DNA of 64,000 bases from Linum tenue (taxonomy: Eukaryota; Streptophyta; Magnoliopsida; Malpighiales; Linaceae). Each line of letters opens with the position of its first letter. The stretch's first letter is position 1. The stretch lies in the NCBI GenBank assembly GCA_946122785.1, contig CAMGYJ010000002.1:18202492-18266491 (forward strand). The letters run 5' to 3'. A program made the translations under genes and the position numbers. The notes below the pieces were generated by a model. The model was given only the letters and a program-made list of their open reading frames with translations. It ran no database searches and was not told the origin of the DNA. This document shows positions 45,621 to 57,237 of the stretch, piece after piece.

Positions 45621-48206
45621 ATGGACGAAGAGGCTCTTCGTGTAGGTTTTTTTTTTGTGTTTTTATTTTTAATCGAAACAATTTGATTTTGTGATTTTTT
45701 TTTATCAAAACAATCTCTGATTTCATTACTTTTTTATAGATGGGTGCCGAGATATACGATCCTCGATTGTATATCCATTATGGGCCAAGAGATATGAGTT
45801 TCTTAATCGATCAAGAAGCACATCGCTTAACAATCCGGTAATTTGATGATTTATTTGCTTTATTTTATTATTTTCTAAGGTTTTATTTTGCTTTATTTAA
45901 ACTAACAAATTGATTTTTTCCTATTTTTTTGAAGGAATCACTTATTCCCGTCGTTCATAATGGGACCACAAACTTGCCCGCTTGGCATCCACGGTTGGCG
46001 CCCTATATAGAGAGGACCGGGTTGGGTATGTTGCGCCATTTCATGCGGATCGAAATCGACAACGATCTGCTTACTGCAATGGCGGAGCGATGGCGTCCCG
46101 AAACCCATACGTTCCACCTTTCAGAGGGGGAAACGACGATCACCCTCAAAGACGTGGCGATCCTCACCGGGCTGCCGATTTCTGGAGATGCCATCATTGG
46201 TTCCACTACCAAACCCAAAGGAGGTTGGGGGCCGCTCATTCTTGGTGAATTGGGATTTGACATGCCGACCACCACACCAATTCAAGGATGGGGGCATCCA
46301 CCATTGAATACGGGACAAGTGTCGGTCCCGTGGCTGGTAACTCACATCCAGAATGAGGTGGAAATCAATGACGAGACTCCGGAAGATCAAGTGGAGCGCT
46401 ATGCACGCATCTACCTCATTGGTTTGGTGGGTGGATTTATGTTCCCCGACAAGTCAAACCGGTGGATTCAAGGCATATGGTTGCCATTGCTCACTGGTGA
46501 CTGGGACGCAATCGGGGAAAAGAGTTGGGATCGGCCGTGTTAGCTGGCGTATACCGGGAGCTGTGCACTTGCTTCGAAGGTGGGAGCAAAACAAGCTGGT
46601 GCTGCGATGTTTATCCTACAGCTATGGGTATGGGAGCATCTTACAATGTTCGCACCTCTAGACCCACGTCCATACCGGAGAGCCGATGATGAGCTAAACT
46701 TTCTGGAAAATCCCCCTTACGGTGTCAAGTAAGTTTATTCCGTACTTAGCCTAATTTAAAATTATTCCATGCTTAGCTAGATTTAAATTGAATTTATTCC
46801 GTACTTAGCCTAATTTACAATTATTCCATGCTTAGCTTGATTTAAATTGAATTTATGGACGTAATTAGCCTAATTTAAAATTATTCCATGCTTAGCTAGA
46901 TTTAAATTGAATTTAATCCGTACTTAGCCTAATTTAAATTTATTCCATGCTTTTACTTACAAGGTGGATAGGAGCAAATACGAATGACCATCAACCTGAG
47001 CATTCGTTACTGTTTTATCGTTCTGAGTTAGATAAGCCTTGGTGGAATCAGGTAATCATGTTTTATCATATTTTAACAAGTTAAGGTTTTTCAATGTAAA
47101 TGGTCGCTAATTGCATTATTTGAAAGAATATAGGTTATTTGGGATCCATACCCACGTCAAGTGGTCGAACTGCATCATCTTAGAAACCCTCTGGATCACG
47201 AGACGTGGTTGTGCAAGGTGCCATTGATCTATTGGCACGTCGGCACCTACCCGATCGATCCTTGAGGCAATATCGAATGGAGCAACCAATTCCACAAACC
47301 CCGCCTCAAGGTTTCAGGGAGCTCCATGTCATCGACCTCCGACACGCTTCAAAGAATTGGATCATAAAGCATCAGTACTACATCAACATCTGGGAGAATA
47401 GAGGGATATGGGTGGTCCAAGGGATGCCTGAGACGAGGGTACATGCAGTGGTATCGGAAGTTCACCAATAGATGGGTGTCAAAGCAAGGTGCTGTGATGG
47501 GTTCGTTGGTAAGTCATCCTAATCTCCCTCGTGAGTCTAATTATTTTGTTTTAAGGTTTAATTAATTTTGATTTATTATGTACATGCTTAGGTTGATGGT
47601 TTGGAACACGCCAAACACACCCTCGATAGTGCTCCAACCATGGATGAGCGCAAAACTTCTTGGTTGAGCAGGCTTATGAGCAACCTCTTGAGTTGTACCC
47701 AAGAGCAAAGGAGGAATGTCGTGGCCTACCCTCCCATTCCCGCTCCGGCACGCCCATCATTCCGTGATGGTGAGCCCATTGTGCCCCCGGTTGAGCCCCC
47801 ACGAAGGAGTAAACGTAGGCCTCTGCCTACTTTCAAAGAGGTGCGTACAACTCAAGCAACCGAGCTCCCTGGACCATTTGAGTACGAGTGGGCACCTGCA
47901 CCGGATGTCGCTGGAGGGTCATCAAGCTATGCTCCATCTCAGCAACATACTCCGATGTATCACACCCCGCAGCAACAGACCCCTCACATCCCGATCTACC
48001 AGCAGTCTACCGGTCCATCTCAGACACCGCCACCTCCACCGCCACTCGTAACTTCAGTAGGGGCTCGGGTTAAGAGACATCCACATCAAGTCGTTGAGCG
48101 AGCCCGCGAAGAAGCAGAAGGAGGAGGTGGAAGAAGGGGTCGAGGACGTCGTGGAGGACGAGGAGGAAGAGGTAGAAATGGGGGCCAGAATGAAGCAAAT
48201 GAGTGA
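45621..48206 (+). pseudogene. Plant mobile domain (PMD) protein gene of the Mutator-like element
   Basis: Likely exons: 45621-45641, 45740-45837, 45935-46728, 46964-47051, 47134-47508 and 47592-48206, all with GT-AG edges. The PMD hallmark NLPAWHPRLAPYIERTGL is followed by ETHTFHLSEGETTITLKDVAILTGLPI. The last exon ends in a Pro-rich stretch and an Arg/Gly-rich tail (RRGRGRRGGRGGRGRNGG). Host relatives such as MAIN and MAIL1 act in gene silencing; the role inside transposons is not settled. Frameshifts at ~46523 (a G missing), ~46590 (an extra A), ~47240 and ~47430 break the frame. Exons 1-2 are tentative because the joined frame does not run cleanly into exon 3. Confidence 0.82.
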
Positions 48207-48651
48207 AATTATCGTGTTTATTCTCGTGTTATGTTATTGTAGTGAACTATCCATGTTGTTTTCCATGCTTTTTAGGTCTTGTGATTTGAGTTTGCATTGT
48301 CTAAAAACTATCCTACGCACTTAAGTTGCCCTCGAAACACTTTATTGATGACATTTCAAGTATGAATATTCTGGATCAATTTATCAAGAATTAGTATCTA
48401 ATCTCAATACAAAAAAGTTGGAAAATCAACCACGATCATGTAGAATTTATAGATCTCAATTCCGAGTCCAAACGAGTGAGATAAGTTAGTTCAAAGCTGC
48501 ACATGTCGTTAGAGTAACGTTTGCGTACCTAAAACTAAAACGAACGTATCTTATTCGTTTGAGATCAAAATAACGAACCGTTTGCGGCTACGCGATCGTA
48601 TCGACAAGGAGAACATCTTAAAGTGAACAAATATAACCCATGACTTGTACA
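48207..48651. other. Spacer between convergent PMD and MURA genes
   Basis: About 445 bp between the two stop codons. It must hold the 3' ends of both transcripts. No open frame. Confidence 0.6.
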
Positions 48652-51346
48652 TCATTGGTCCTCGGTTATAGGATCTCCATGCTGTTGTGGTTGTCCTGGG
48701 CAACGCCTCTTGTCATGACCAGGTTGTCTGCACTTAGAGCATTGCTTCGGTCCTCGCCTCGTGCGTTCAACTTGATCCATCTCATTGTGTATCCTTTCAA
48801 CTCTAGGACAACCCTTGGTGCGTTTTAGGTGCAACAGTGGGATAATCAACTTTCCAGCGTATATAGGCCAATACGCTTCATCTGGCATGGGACTCAAAGC
48901 TGCATCATATGAGTTCCGTATCGCTTGTTCAGTGTAGTAAGGACTCACCAGAGTGTTTCTGTTCATGGTTAATGACTTAGCTACTGCCATTGCATGTGAA
49001 CAGGGTATCCTCTCGTTTTGATATTTTGACATGTACACTCCCCTGATTCATAGTGCAGAGTAACCGTTTGACGATTGTGGCCACGTCTACCTACACCCCA
49101 TACACCTGTTTCCACTGCAAATATCCCTTCACTGCGATCGAAAAGAACAACTTTATGCGTACTTGATTTTTCTTCGTTCTTCTGCATTTGCTCAAAAACG
49201 TCATGTGCTATCGGATGACCAGATATCTCCCTCCCTATCGCTAGCTGCAGCCGAGCCACCCGCCACTCGTTGACCTTCCAGTATGACATCTCCACTATGA
49301 CAGAAATGGGCATCGCTCGAAGGCCCTTGTACACATTATTTATACTTTCTCCATGGTTGGTAGTTGCAATGCCCCATCTGGCCCCGTTGTCCATATGGAA
49401 CGTCCAAATGGCCAATTCTTGACCTTCAGCCCATACTGCTCCAGCTCGGTGAGTCTGACGGATCGTTTTCATCTTCTGCTCGTACTTTTTTGGTTGATGT
49501 GCAACCGCTGCAAGGTGAACAATATAGAAATGGTCAATACATGATAAACAACAAATTATTAAACATATAGTTAACTCGCATTAAAGGACATTAGTACCTG
49601 CATGCCACAATTGATTTTTGATGTCTTTCTTCTTTCCAAATTTGTGTTGGAAATTGGCGAGCCAGTGTCGAATACACCAGCGCCATGTCCATCCCCACTC
49701 GTCAGGAAAACGACCCACAGCATTCCTAATCCCCGATTGTGTCACGTGTTCGTGTAGTGTCACGTGTTCGTGTATAATCGGATATAATCGTAATACCCTC
49801 CCGTTGTGTCACGTGTTCGTGTAGTTGGTCAAAGAACCATGCGCAACTTAAGATGTTCTCCCCTTCCACTATTGCAAATGCAAGCAGGAAAATCCGCCTG
49901 TTTCCATCAACGCTAGTGGCAATGAGAAGAGTTCCTCTGTACTTCCCAGTAAGGAAGGTTCCATCAACCTAATTAAATATTAGGAAGTAATTAGTATGAA
50001 ATTTACTTGGTCTGCAAGAATAGAAACATTTCAAATAGTAAACATGTATTAAAATACCTGAATAACCGGTATGCAGAATGCAAACCCGTCAATGCATGGT
50101 TTGAAAGCCCAAAAAAGACGGTGAAACATCAACTTCTCCTGTAGTCGAACTTGATCCTCATTGTATACATTGTTGTATACTGGCACGAAAACAGTCCCAG
50201 GGTTGGACTCCTCCATTGCGGCCATAAGTCTAGGGAGTAAAGCATACATATCCTCCCAATCACCATACACCTCAGCCATGGCTTTCTGCTTTCCATGCCA
50301 TGCTTTTTTGTACCTTATTGTGTAAGAATGTCGATCCTTCACCTCGGCCATGATAGCTTTGACCTTGATATCTGGTTGTGCTTCGATAAGGTGTTTAATA
50401 GTTCTCCCAATTTTCTTTGCTTGAAGTTGCCTCTGATCCTGGGAACGTATGGACGAGGAGCAAGTGTGGTTGGTCTCAGCTTTTCGAATCACCCAGGCAC
50501 CCTTTCTCTTCATATTTGCAGCCCGCAGTTGCCATGTACAGCCCTCTGCATCATTCTTGCATATGACATGTAATTGTTTACTGTCAGAATATTTTACCTT
50601 CCACTCGAAATTGCGCCTCAAGGCCTCTTCGGTAAAGGCATCCTACACAGCGTCCTTCGATGAGAACGCCATACCCACCTCCAAATTGGTTGTCGGATTA
50701 TACACTGGCATAGGGACAAAGTCGGGGGCATCATTCTGACTATGTAAAATTGAGTTGGAACCTGTGTGTAGTATGGCGTCGGTGCCTCACGAAATACCGC
50801 CTCGTCGTCGTTATCATCAGTATCTTCCTCCTCGCTCACTGATCTAAAATCTTCCTCAGTATCATCGTCGCTCGAGTCGAATGAATAGCTCGGCCCAGAA
50901 GGATCAACATGACCACCATCACCAACATCGTCTTCTCGCTCATGTGAAGTACGCCCTGCTCGAATGGTATTCTCAATTTCAGCCCACTCAGGCCCCCAAG
51001 CAGGCCATTGATCGCCATCGGCAGGTTAATCCTGTTGCGAGTATTCTTCCGATGGAACCCATCCTGCACTACTACCTCCACCGTAGTTGATTGAACTACC
51101 ACCCTCTCTGTAACCTCCTGTATAACCACCTCCTTCGTAGTTGCTCGAACTACCACCCCATCCGTACCCTCCGGCAAAACCATCATCATAAGAATACTGG
51201 TGAGAATGAGTTTCACCGACCGCCTCGGTCTCAACATACACCTCTGCTTGCCGCATCCCGTTATCACTTAGGAACTGTAACATCATCGTTACCGCGTCAT
51301 CATCGTTTATGACAACTTCTTGGTACACAAGCCCGCCAGTACTCAT
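48652..51346 (-). pseudogene. MURA-type Mutator transposase, inactivated
   Basis: Exons 51346-50058, 49968-49598 and 49507-48652. The N-terminus (MSTGGLVYQEV) leads to a Gly/Tyr/Ser-rich stretch. A Mutator DNA-binding domain follows (RRNFEWKVKYSDSKQ, CTWQLRAA), then the DDE region with VDGTFLTGKYRGTLL, a SWIM zinc finger and a terminal knuckle CSKCRQPGHDKRRC. Lesions: TAA at 51026-51028, a frameshift at ~50750, TAG at 50643-50645, a filler insertion replacing the second Asp region (49739-49773) and a missing base at ~49025 in SWIM. An intact protein would cut and join element ends. Confidence 0.88.
49739..49822 (-). repeat. Three copies of a 17-bp unit in the transposase core
   Basis: GTGTCACGTGTTCGTGT occurs at 49739-49755, 49757-49773 and 49806-49822. 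The third copy encodes the normal HEHVTQ region. The first two replace coding sequence downstream and bring in a stop. Confidence 0.9.
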
Positions 51347-51791
51347 ACATGGATACCGGTAACTAATTTTACCAAGTCTCGTATGTCCGCTTGTACAAAC
51401 CCTGTCTGCACAAATATCACAGAGTTTTTGAAAATTGAATCGCGACTCAATTTTCAGCTTAGTGGATACACCGTCCTCATAATCAATCCCTATGTCAGAG
51501 TTTGTAACCCTTCCATTCCACCGAATAATAAGCTGAAACTTCTTGAATTTACCAATATCTACAATTTACAATAAGTAACTATTAGCATAATACCAGTAAT
51601 TCATAACATCGGCCATATTTGCTACGATAAGTAATTCATAACATAACAATATAACTACTAAAAACAACCATTAGGAATTAATACGAAAATTAAATCATAC
51701 CAAAAATTCATGTTATGTGTATGTTGCTCGGTTTTGGCTGCAGAAATTTGAAGAGGGGGGAGGGATTACGTTTTTACAACTGCAGGTGGGA
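51347..51791 (-). other. Probable 5' region of the MURA gene
   Basis: About 445 bp between the transposase start and the nested hAT-type element. The promoter would be here or beyond the insertion. No clear TATA box was picked. Confidence 0.4.
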
Positions 51792-54192
51792 TTTAGGTGT
51801 CAAAACATAGCCCGACCCGATTAACCCGTCCGATCAACCCGACCCGCAACCCGAATTGACTAAAAGTCAACAACCTGTAACCCGCCCGACCCGTAACCCG
51901 ATTGACCTGCAACCCAACTAACCCGCAACCCAACTGACCCGCAACCCGATTAACTCGAACCCGATTGACCTGCAACCCGACTGACCCGCAACCCGATTAA
52001 CCCGAACCCGATTGTCCCGAACCCGACTAACCCGTAACCCGACCGACTCAACCCGAACTTCATCTAATCCACTTGAATAGTTATTATAATATACAATACA
52101 TAGTTTTTCAAAATAAAGTTTTTCATTCTAAACTTAGGTAAAATTATTTTTTCATTTCGTATAGGAAATTTAAAAAATATGAAACTCACTTGGTATTATG
52201 TATTTTAAGAAAATTACAAAAATTGAAACATGAAGGTCACTTGAACACTAAGTTCTTTAACAAAATTAAAAAAGTAAATATAAAATATAAAATCAACATA
52301 ATGTCAATATTAATAATGAAGAATTAATAATTGAGATCATGGACAATATTAATATAATATATAAACTAAACTATAAATAAAGTAAAGTAATGTATTTGGT
52401 AATTTGATGTTTTTAAAAGAAGAGAGAAATTTTGGTGTATTCAACTTTTTGGGAAGAGAAAGAAGAGGGAAATTTGGTTCTTTGAATTTTTTAGAAAAGA
52501 AACAAGTGGGAATTTTGGTGGTTTTGATTTGTGGGAAGAGAAAGAAGTGGGAAAGTTTGGTTCTTTTGATTATGAAAGAGAAATAATGAGGGAAATTTTG
52601 AGTTTTCAACTTTTTGTAGAAGGAATGAAGGAAGAGGGAAATTTGGTTCCTTCAATTTTATGGAAGAGAAAAAGGAGAGAAAGGTGAGTGTTTCTAATTT
52701 ATTGAAGAAGAAAGGAGGAAAATTTTAGTATTTTTTATTGTGAAAAGAAAGAAGGAAACAAATTTGGTGTTTTCAATTTTCAATTTTTCAAAATTTTAGC
52801 CTTTGAAATATGAATCTTTAACTTTTATATGGAGGGCATGACTAGTTAAATTTATTCTTATATGTTTTGAAGGCTAATATGTATATGTATGTAATTGTTT
52901 ATGGCTAATAAATAAATTAAGCACTAGTTACAACAATTATACTAAACTTGATAAGTAATTTTTGACGGTTCGTTATTTAGGATATAAAGTATATGGTTAG
53001 GGTAGGGTGTATATGGTTAGTGTATAAGAATTGATGGTTTTGACGGTTCTAAGTTTTTTATTAACATATGTTCACTTGAAGTCATTTGAAGTCTTTAACG
53101 GCAGGAGATCCCTTTTCAATTTATGTTTATGGTACGTGGCTATGGTACAAGGTATGTGGTGTAAAGTATAGGATATATGGTTAGGGTATAACAATTAGCA
53201 AATAATACTTTTTAGGGCAATGTCTATTTTTTACCCAAACCTTTTTCAGATTCTTTTATTTTAACCAAACCTATAAAAATTCTACTTATTATCCAAACGT
53301 ATTATAATTTATCAAAGTCTGGGCATTCATTCTGTTACCGTTACTTATTTCGTCCACGTGAGAGGTGGGATTTTGTTTTGTTTTTTGATAATCTTTTTAT
53401 TAAAAATAGTAAATGATGGTAAGGCTAAGTGTATATGATATATGTTATTGAGTAAGTTATGATTGAAGTCACAATAATTTTACTAAGTTTGATAGTTAAT
53501 CTTTAATGGTTCAATTTTAAGGATAATTCAAACAATCTTACACATAATTCGTTTGGCAACAGTTTACCGAAGTTATTTGGGCAATGAGTTATTTCGAAAT
53601 AACTCCTTTTATCACTCTGCTTTTGCCAAATACCACACGCCAAATACCAGATTTGCATGGTTATACTAAACGAGATACTTTAATCCAATTACTACTGAAT
53701 TAATACTAAAATATCAAATAAACAATTAATGGTGTCTTTTGGTTGCAAATATTGATATCACCATTACTATTAGCTAGTGTACTTTATCAATTATGATTAA
53801 TTGCATAACAAGTTTGCAAGTCATACAAATTGATTTAACATTTTGACTAGTTTTTTTCAAAAAAAAAATTAAGTACATATATATACGAGGTAGAAATAAA
53901 TTGGTTAAAAAGTTGAGAAAATATTTTAAATTATTGTAATAAAATGTGTAAGTTGGTAACGAGTAATGAGTAAGTTACTCGATGCGCTGGCCCGAACAAC
54001 CCGAGACCCGATCCGCCCGCAACCCGCCCGACCCAAAACCCAATGAACCCGCAACCCGATTGAACCCGCAACCCGACTAACCCGCAACCCGTTTGAACCC
54101 GAACCCGATGAACCCGCAACCCGACTAACCCGTAACCCGTTTAAACCCGAACCCGATTGAACCCAGCCCGTACCCGCCCGATTGACACCTAT
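51792..54192. mobile_element. hAT-type element nested in the Mutator-like element
   Basis: Termini TTTAGGTGTCAA and TTGACACCTAT. Perfect 8-bp duplications AGGTGGGA lie at 51784-51791 and 54193-54200. Each end has a dense array of AACCCGA/ATTGACCCGCAACCC phrases (51805-52060 and 53990-54180). The AT-rich centre has no open frame of note. Confidence 0.92.
52405..52790. repeat. Degenerate purine-rich minisatellite
   Basis: Diverged tandem units of roughly 40-65 bp built on GGAAGAGAAAGAAG followed by GGGAAATTTGGTT, inside the hAT-type element. Confidence 0.7.
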
Positions 54193-54228
54193 AGGTGGGA
54201 GTGGTATTTAAAGGAAAATCGGCCAGTA

Positions 54229-54627
54229 TTCACCGCCTTTGTCTCAAACGGTGAAGAACATCACCGCGTTTGTCTCAAACGGTGAACATTAGGTAGTTGT
54301 GACCTAATTTCCACCTACCAAGTTTGGGAAACGTGGGAAATAATCACCGTCTTAGCCTGAGGCGGTGAATATGTTCCCCGCTTTGCCCTAAGACGGTGAC
54401 GTTCTCACCACTTTTAACTTAAACGGTGATGTCTTCACCGTTTTTGTTAAACGCGGTGAACACTTCAACGCAATGAATATAATCACCGCTTTTGTCAAAC
54501 ACGGTGAACACATCACCGCTTTAAACAAAGACGGTGAACACGTCACCTTTTTATTTTAAAACGGTGATGTGTTCACCGTGTTTGACAAAAGCGGTGATTA
54601 TATTCACTGCGTTTGTCAAAAACGGTG
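54229..54627. repeat. Right subterminal array of TCACCG-N13-CGGTGA palindromes
   Basis: Eleven recognisable 25-bp modules, nearly all with exactly 13 bases between half sites and 5-6 bases between many neighbours. It mirrors the left array at the other end of the Mutator-like element. Confidence 0.93.
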
Positions 54628-55163
54628 AATGTCAAACATGTGTAGTTTTGGAAAAAAAATTATAACTTATGTATTTTGAGAATTTCTTAGAACTAGTGTA
54701 CTTTGAGATTTTTTGCAGTATTTGGGTACCCTTAACCCTCAAAAAATAAGACGAGTATTGATATACCCAAATATCCATTTCCCGTTCCCCACGTCCTAAT
54801 TTTACCCCTACCTCCTCCACTTTCTTTTCCAATCACTAAAAAAGGAAAAGAGAATGGTATCTACATATAGCTCCACTTTTGAATCTTTGCCCGGGGCAAC
54901 GTTTAACATCATGTGGTAGTAGGCTAGTAGGTGCCCACAAAAGCCATATGATTTGCAGCTTGCAACCTACTAAACCCAAAGCCAGCTCACTCCTTCAATC
55001 CCAACTTGTCTGCCAGCTCCGCCTCGCACTGACGCACTTCCCCCCTTTGTCGTCGTCCACCATGTTCGCCGTCCTGCAGCAGCAACCACGGCTCTCTCCT
55101 CCTCCAATAATCGACAACATAAAACAACTCCTCCCACCTTCCTTCCCCATTCACCCCCACAAT

Positions 55164-56986
55164 ATGGCGTCCCCTCCTCCTCCTCCTCAACCACCTCCCT
55201 CTTCCCCTCCTCCTCCTCCTCCCTCTTCAATCATCAATCCCACATTCACCGAGCAAGAATGGCTGAAGCAGATCGACAAGTCCATCCAGCTCGGCCCAGA
55301 AACCATAACCCAAAACCTCTCTTCCATCTTCAAAGTCCCCGCCTCCCTCTCCTCCGCGCAGCCCCAATCCTACGCCCCGCAGCTCGTGGGCCTGGGCCCA
55401 TTTCATCACTTCCAGCGCCGGCTCTACCAGAACGAAACCCTCAAGCTCGCCGGCGCCGAGTTAGCCCTCAAGCGCCTCGATTTCCCGGATTTCCCCAATC
55501 TCGTCCGACAAATTGTTCCTCTGCTTCCCACCATCCGATGCTTCTACGACACCCACCTCGATCTCGCCGACGAAACCCTAGCTTGGGTGCTCACAATTGA
55601 CGCCCTATTCGTCGTCGAGATGCTGTACAATCCGCAGTTTCTATTGCCTCGGACCGCGAACTCGTTCAGCTTCTCCGAGAAGCTCCGCGCCATCACCGGC
55701 GACATTGTGATGCTCGAGAGCCAGATTCCGATTCACTCTCTCTTTTCCCCTGAAATTTCGACGGTTCTGGCTCCGATGTTGGAGTCTTTCTGTAGGGTTT
55801 TAGCTCCTTTCAAGCTAGGGGATCTGTCTGGAGATGCTGTCAATTTGAAGCCCAAGCACCTCCTGGATCATGTCTACCAGCTGATTTTACAGGGAGAAGA
55901 TAAACCCGCGGCTGAGGCGGCCCGGATTCCGGCAGACGGCGGCGAACCGGCGGCGGCACCGGGCGAGGGATCTACCCAGATCGACGTTTCGAAATTGGAC
56001 ACTCTCGCCGACGAACTTTCCGAGAAAGTGGATGATGCTAACGAAGACATCGGCTCTCCTTCCACTGTAACTGATGAAATCGAGAAGCTTGCACAAATTC
56101 AAGGTACCCAATTCTCTTCAATCAGCTGGAATTCATCTGAATTCCCAGTAAATTTCCTGAATTCATCAATTGAAATCCCTTGCCATTTTCATACTCAAAG
56201 CATTCTCTCAAGCATACTCAACTGAATTAGTCAAAGCTTCGTACTTTGCGTGTTGCAGTGATCAGCACGCCGATCAGCAGCATCTTCAAGATCCTGGACG
56301 TGCTGGGCTTCTCCACAATCGTAAGCAAAGCATTGGAAGACGAAAAGACCCTCGTCCCTTCGGCGACCGACCTCAAGAGCGTCGGGGTGAAATTCTCTGC
56401 CACCACCGCCGGCTTAAGAAGCATAAATTTCAACGACTCCACCGCAGTGCTAACCCTCCCGGTGTTTCTCTGGAAACCCAGCATCGAGATCGTGATCAGG
56501 AACCTCGTTGCCTACGAGTCCCTAGCCAAACCCGACTCGGCGATCCTGACCCGGTACACGCAGATGATGCGGGCCATGGTGCAGAGCAAAGAGGACGTGA
56601 AGTTGCTTAAAAAAGAGGGAATCGTGGAAGGGAACGTCGACGACGAAGTGGTGGTGGCGCTATTCGCCGGGATGGTGGGAGGGTCTTCTCCGGTGGCTCC
56701 GGCGGCGGGGACGATGACGGTTCTGGACGCGACGGTGGGGAAAGTGAACGAGTACTATAGTGGGAAGCCAATGGTGCTGATGTCCAAGATTTGTAAGCTG
56801 CTCGTGAATGTGGGGTTGAGGGTTGTGATGTTGGTCGGCGCCATTGTTCTTCTGGGGATGTTCGCGGTTCAGACTTACTGTAGTATCTACGCTTGTGGCG
56901 GGACCGGCGGTGGGGTTGGGATTCGGGGGTTGTTGAGATCGCCGGTGGGGCAGAGTGTTGCTTCTTCTCTTTGGTCCTCTGTATAG
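55164..56986 (+). CDS. DUF247 / UPF0481 protein (At3g02645-like), gene 2
   Basis: Two exons, 55164-56103 and 56259-56986 (donor GTACCC, acceptor TTGCAG); 555 residues. A Pro-rich N-terminus is followed by TEQEWLKQIDKSI, YAPQLVGLGPFHHF (~70), the DUF247 helical region and a hydrophobic segment at ~501-520 (LVGAIVLLGMF). A Cys/Gly-rich tail ends the protein. It is a clear paralogue of gene 1, with long identical stretches such as LGPETITQNLSSIF and the same intron position. The ATGGCG context at 55164 favours this start; an in-frame ATG at 55064 is possible. A hAT-type element ends about 365 bp upstream. Confidence 0.88.
56104..56258 (+). other. Phase-1 intron of DUF247 gene 2
   Basis: GT...AG intron after the first base of the codon following LAQIQ, the same place as in gene 1. 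Confidence 0.88.
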
Positions 56987-57237
56987 CTCTGCTTGTACTC
57001 TAATTATTTTTGGGCAAAATTATAGCTCTACATTATAATTGTCATTATTATTTTTTTAATATATGTTTAATTATTTTTTTAGTAGATATCTTTAATTATT
57101 TTGGTGATGTAATAATGATAATTTTGTAAATTCTTCTATTTAATGGTGAATACGGTCCGCCGGTTCCACACTTGATCTCTTTTGTTTTCTTTTTTCATAC
57201 TCAGTTTTTCAATAGTATCATATCATATTGCTCTAGC
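56987..57237. other. 3' flank of DUF247 gene 2
   Basis: AT-rich, no frame. It holds the 3' untranslated region. Confidence 0.5.

Larger units (their letters stand above)
44756..54716. mobile_element. Full-length Mutator-like element with PMD and MURA genes
   Basis: About 9.96 kb. Ends are inverted repeats (GGAAAAAATCTCACTGTACA / complement), recognisable for ~100 bp and then for the palindrome arrays. The perfect 10-bp duplication AGTATTTGGG lies at 44746-44755 and 54717-54726. Inside are a plus-strand plant-mobile-domain gene and a convergent minus-strand MURA transposase. Both genes carry several lesions, so this copy is probably dead, though its ends look mobilisable in trans. A 2.4-kb hAT-type element sits between MURA and the right array. 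Confidence 0.93.
44099..54798. mobile_element. hAT-type element split by the large Mutator-like element
   Basis: Left end TAGGGGTGGGAAACGGG; right end CCCGTTCCCCACGTCCTA. GGGTACCC-rich arrays follow the left end. The continuity is supported because the Mutator insertion at 44756 is bracketed by its own target duplication. The outer 8-mers AGGTATTT and ATTTTACC do not match, so the outer edges are less certain. Confidence 0.5.

Noticed and set aside
51805..54180. Interstitial telomere repeats
   Set aside because: The AACCCG-type phrases are irregular and do not follow the plant TTTAGGG unit; they form the ends of a hAT-type element with its own target duplication.
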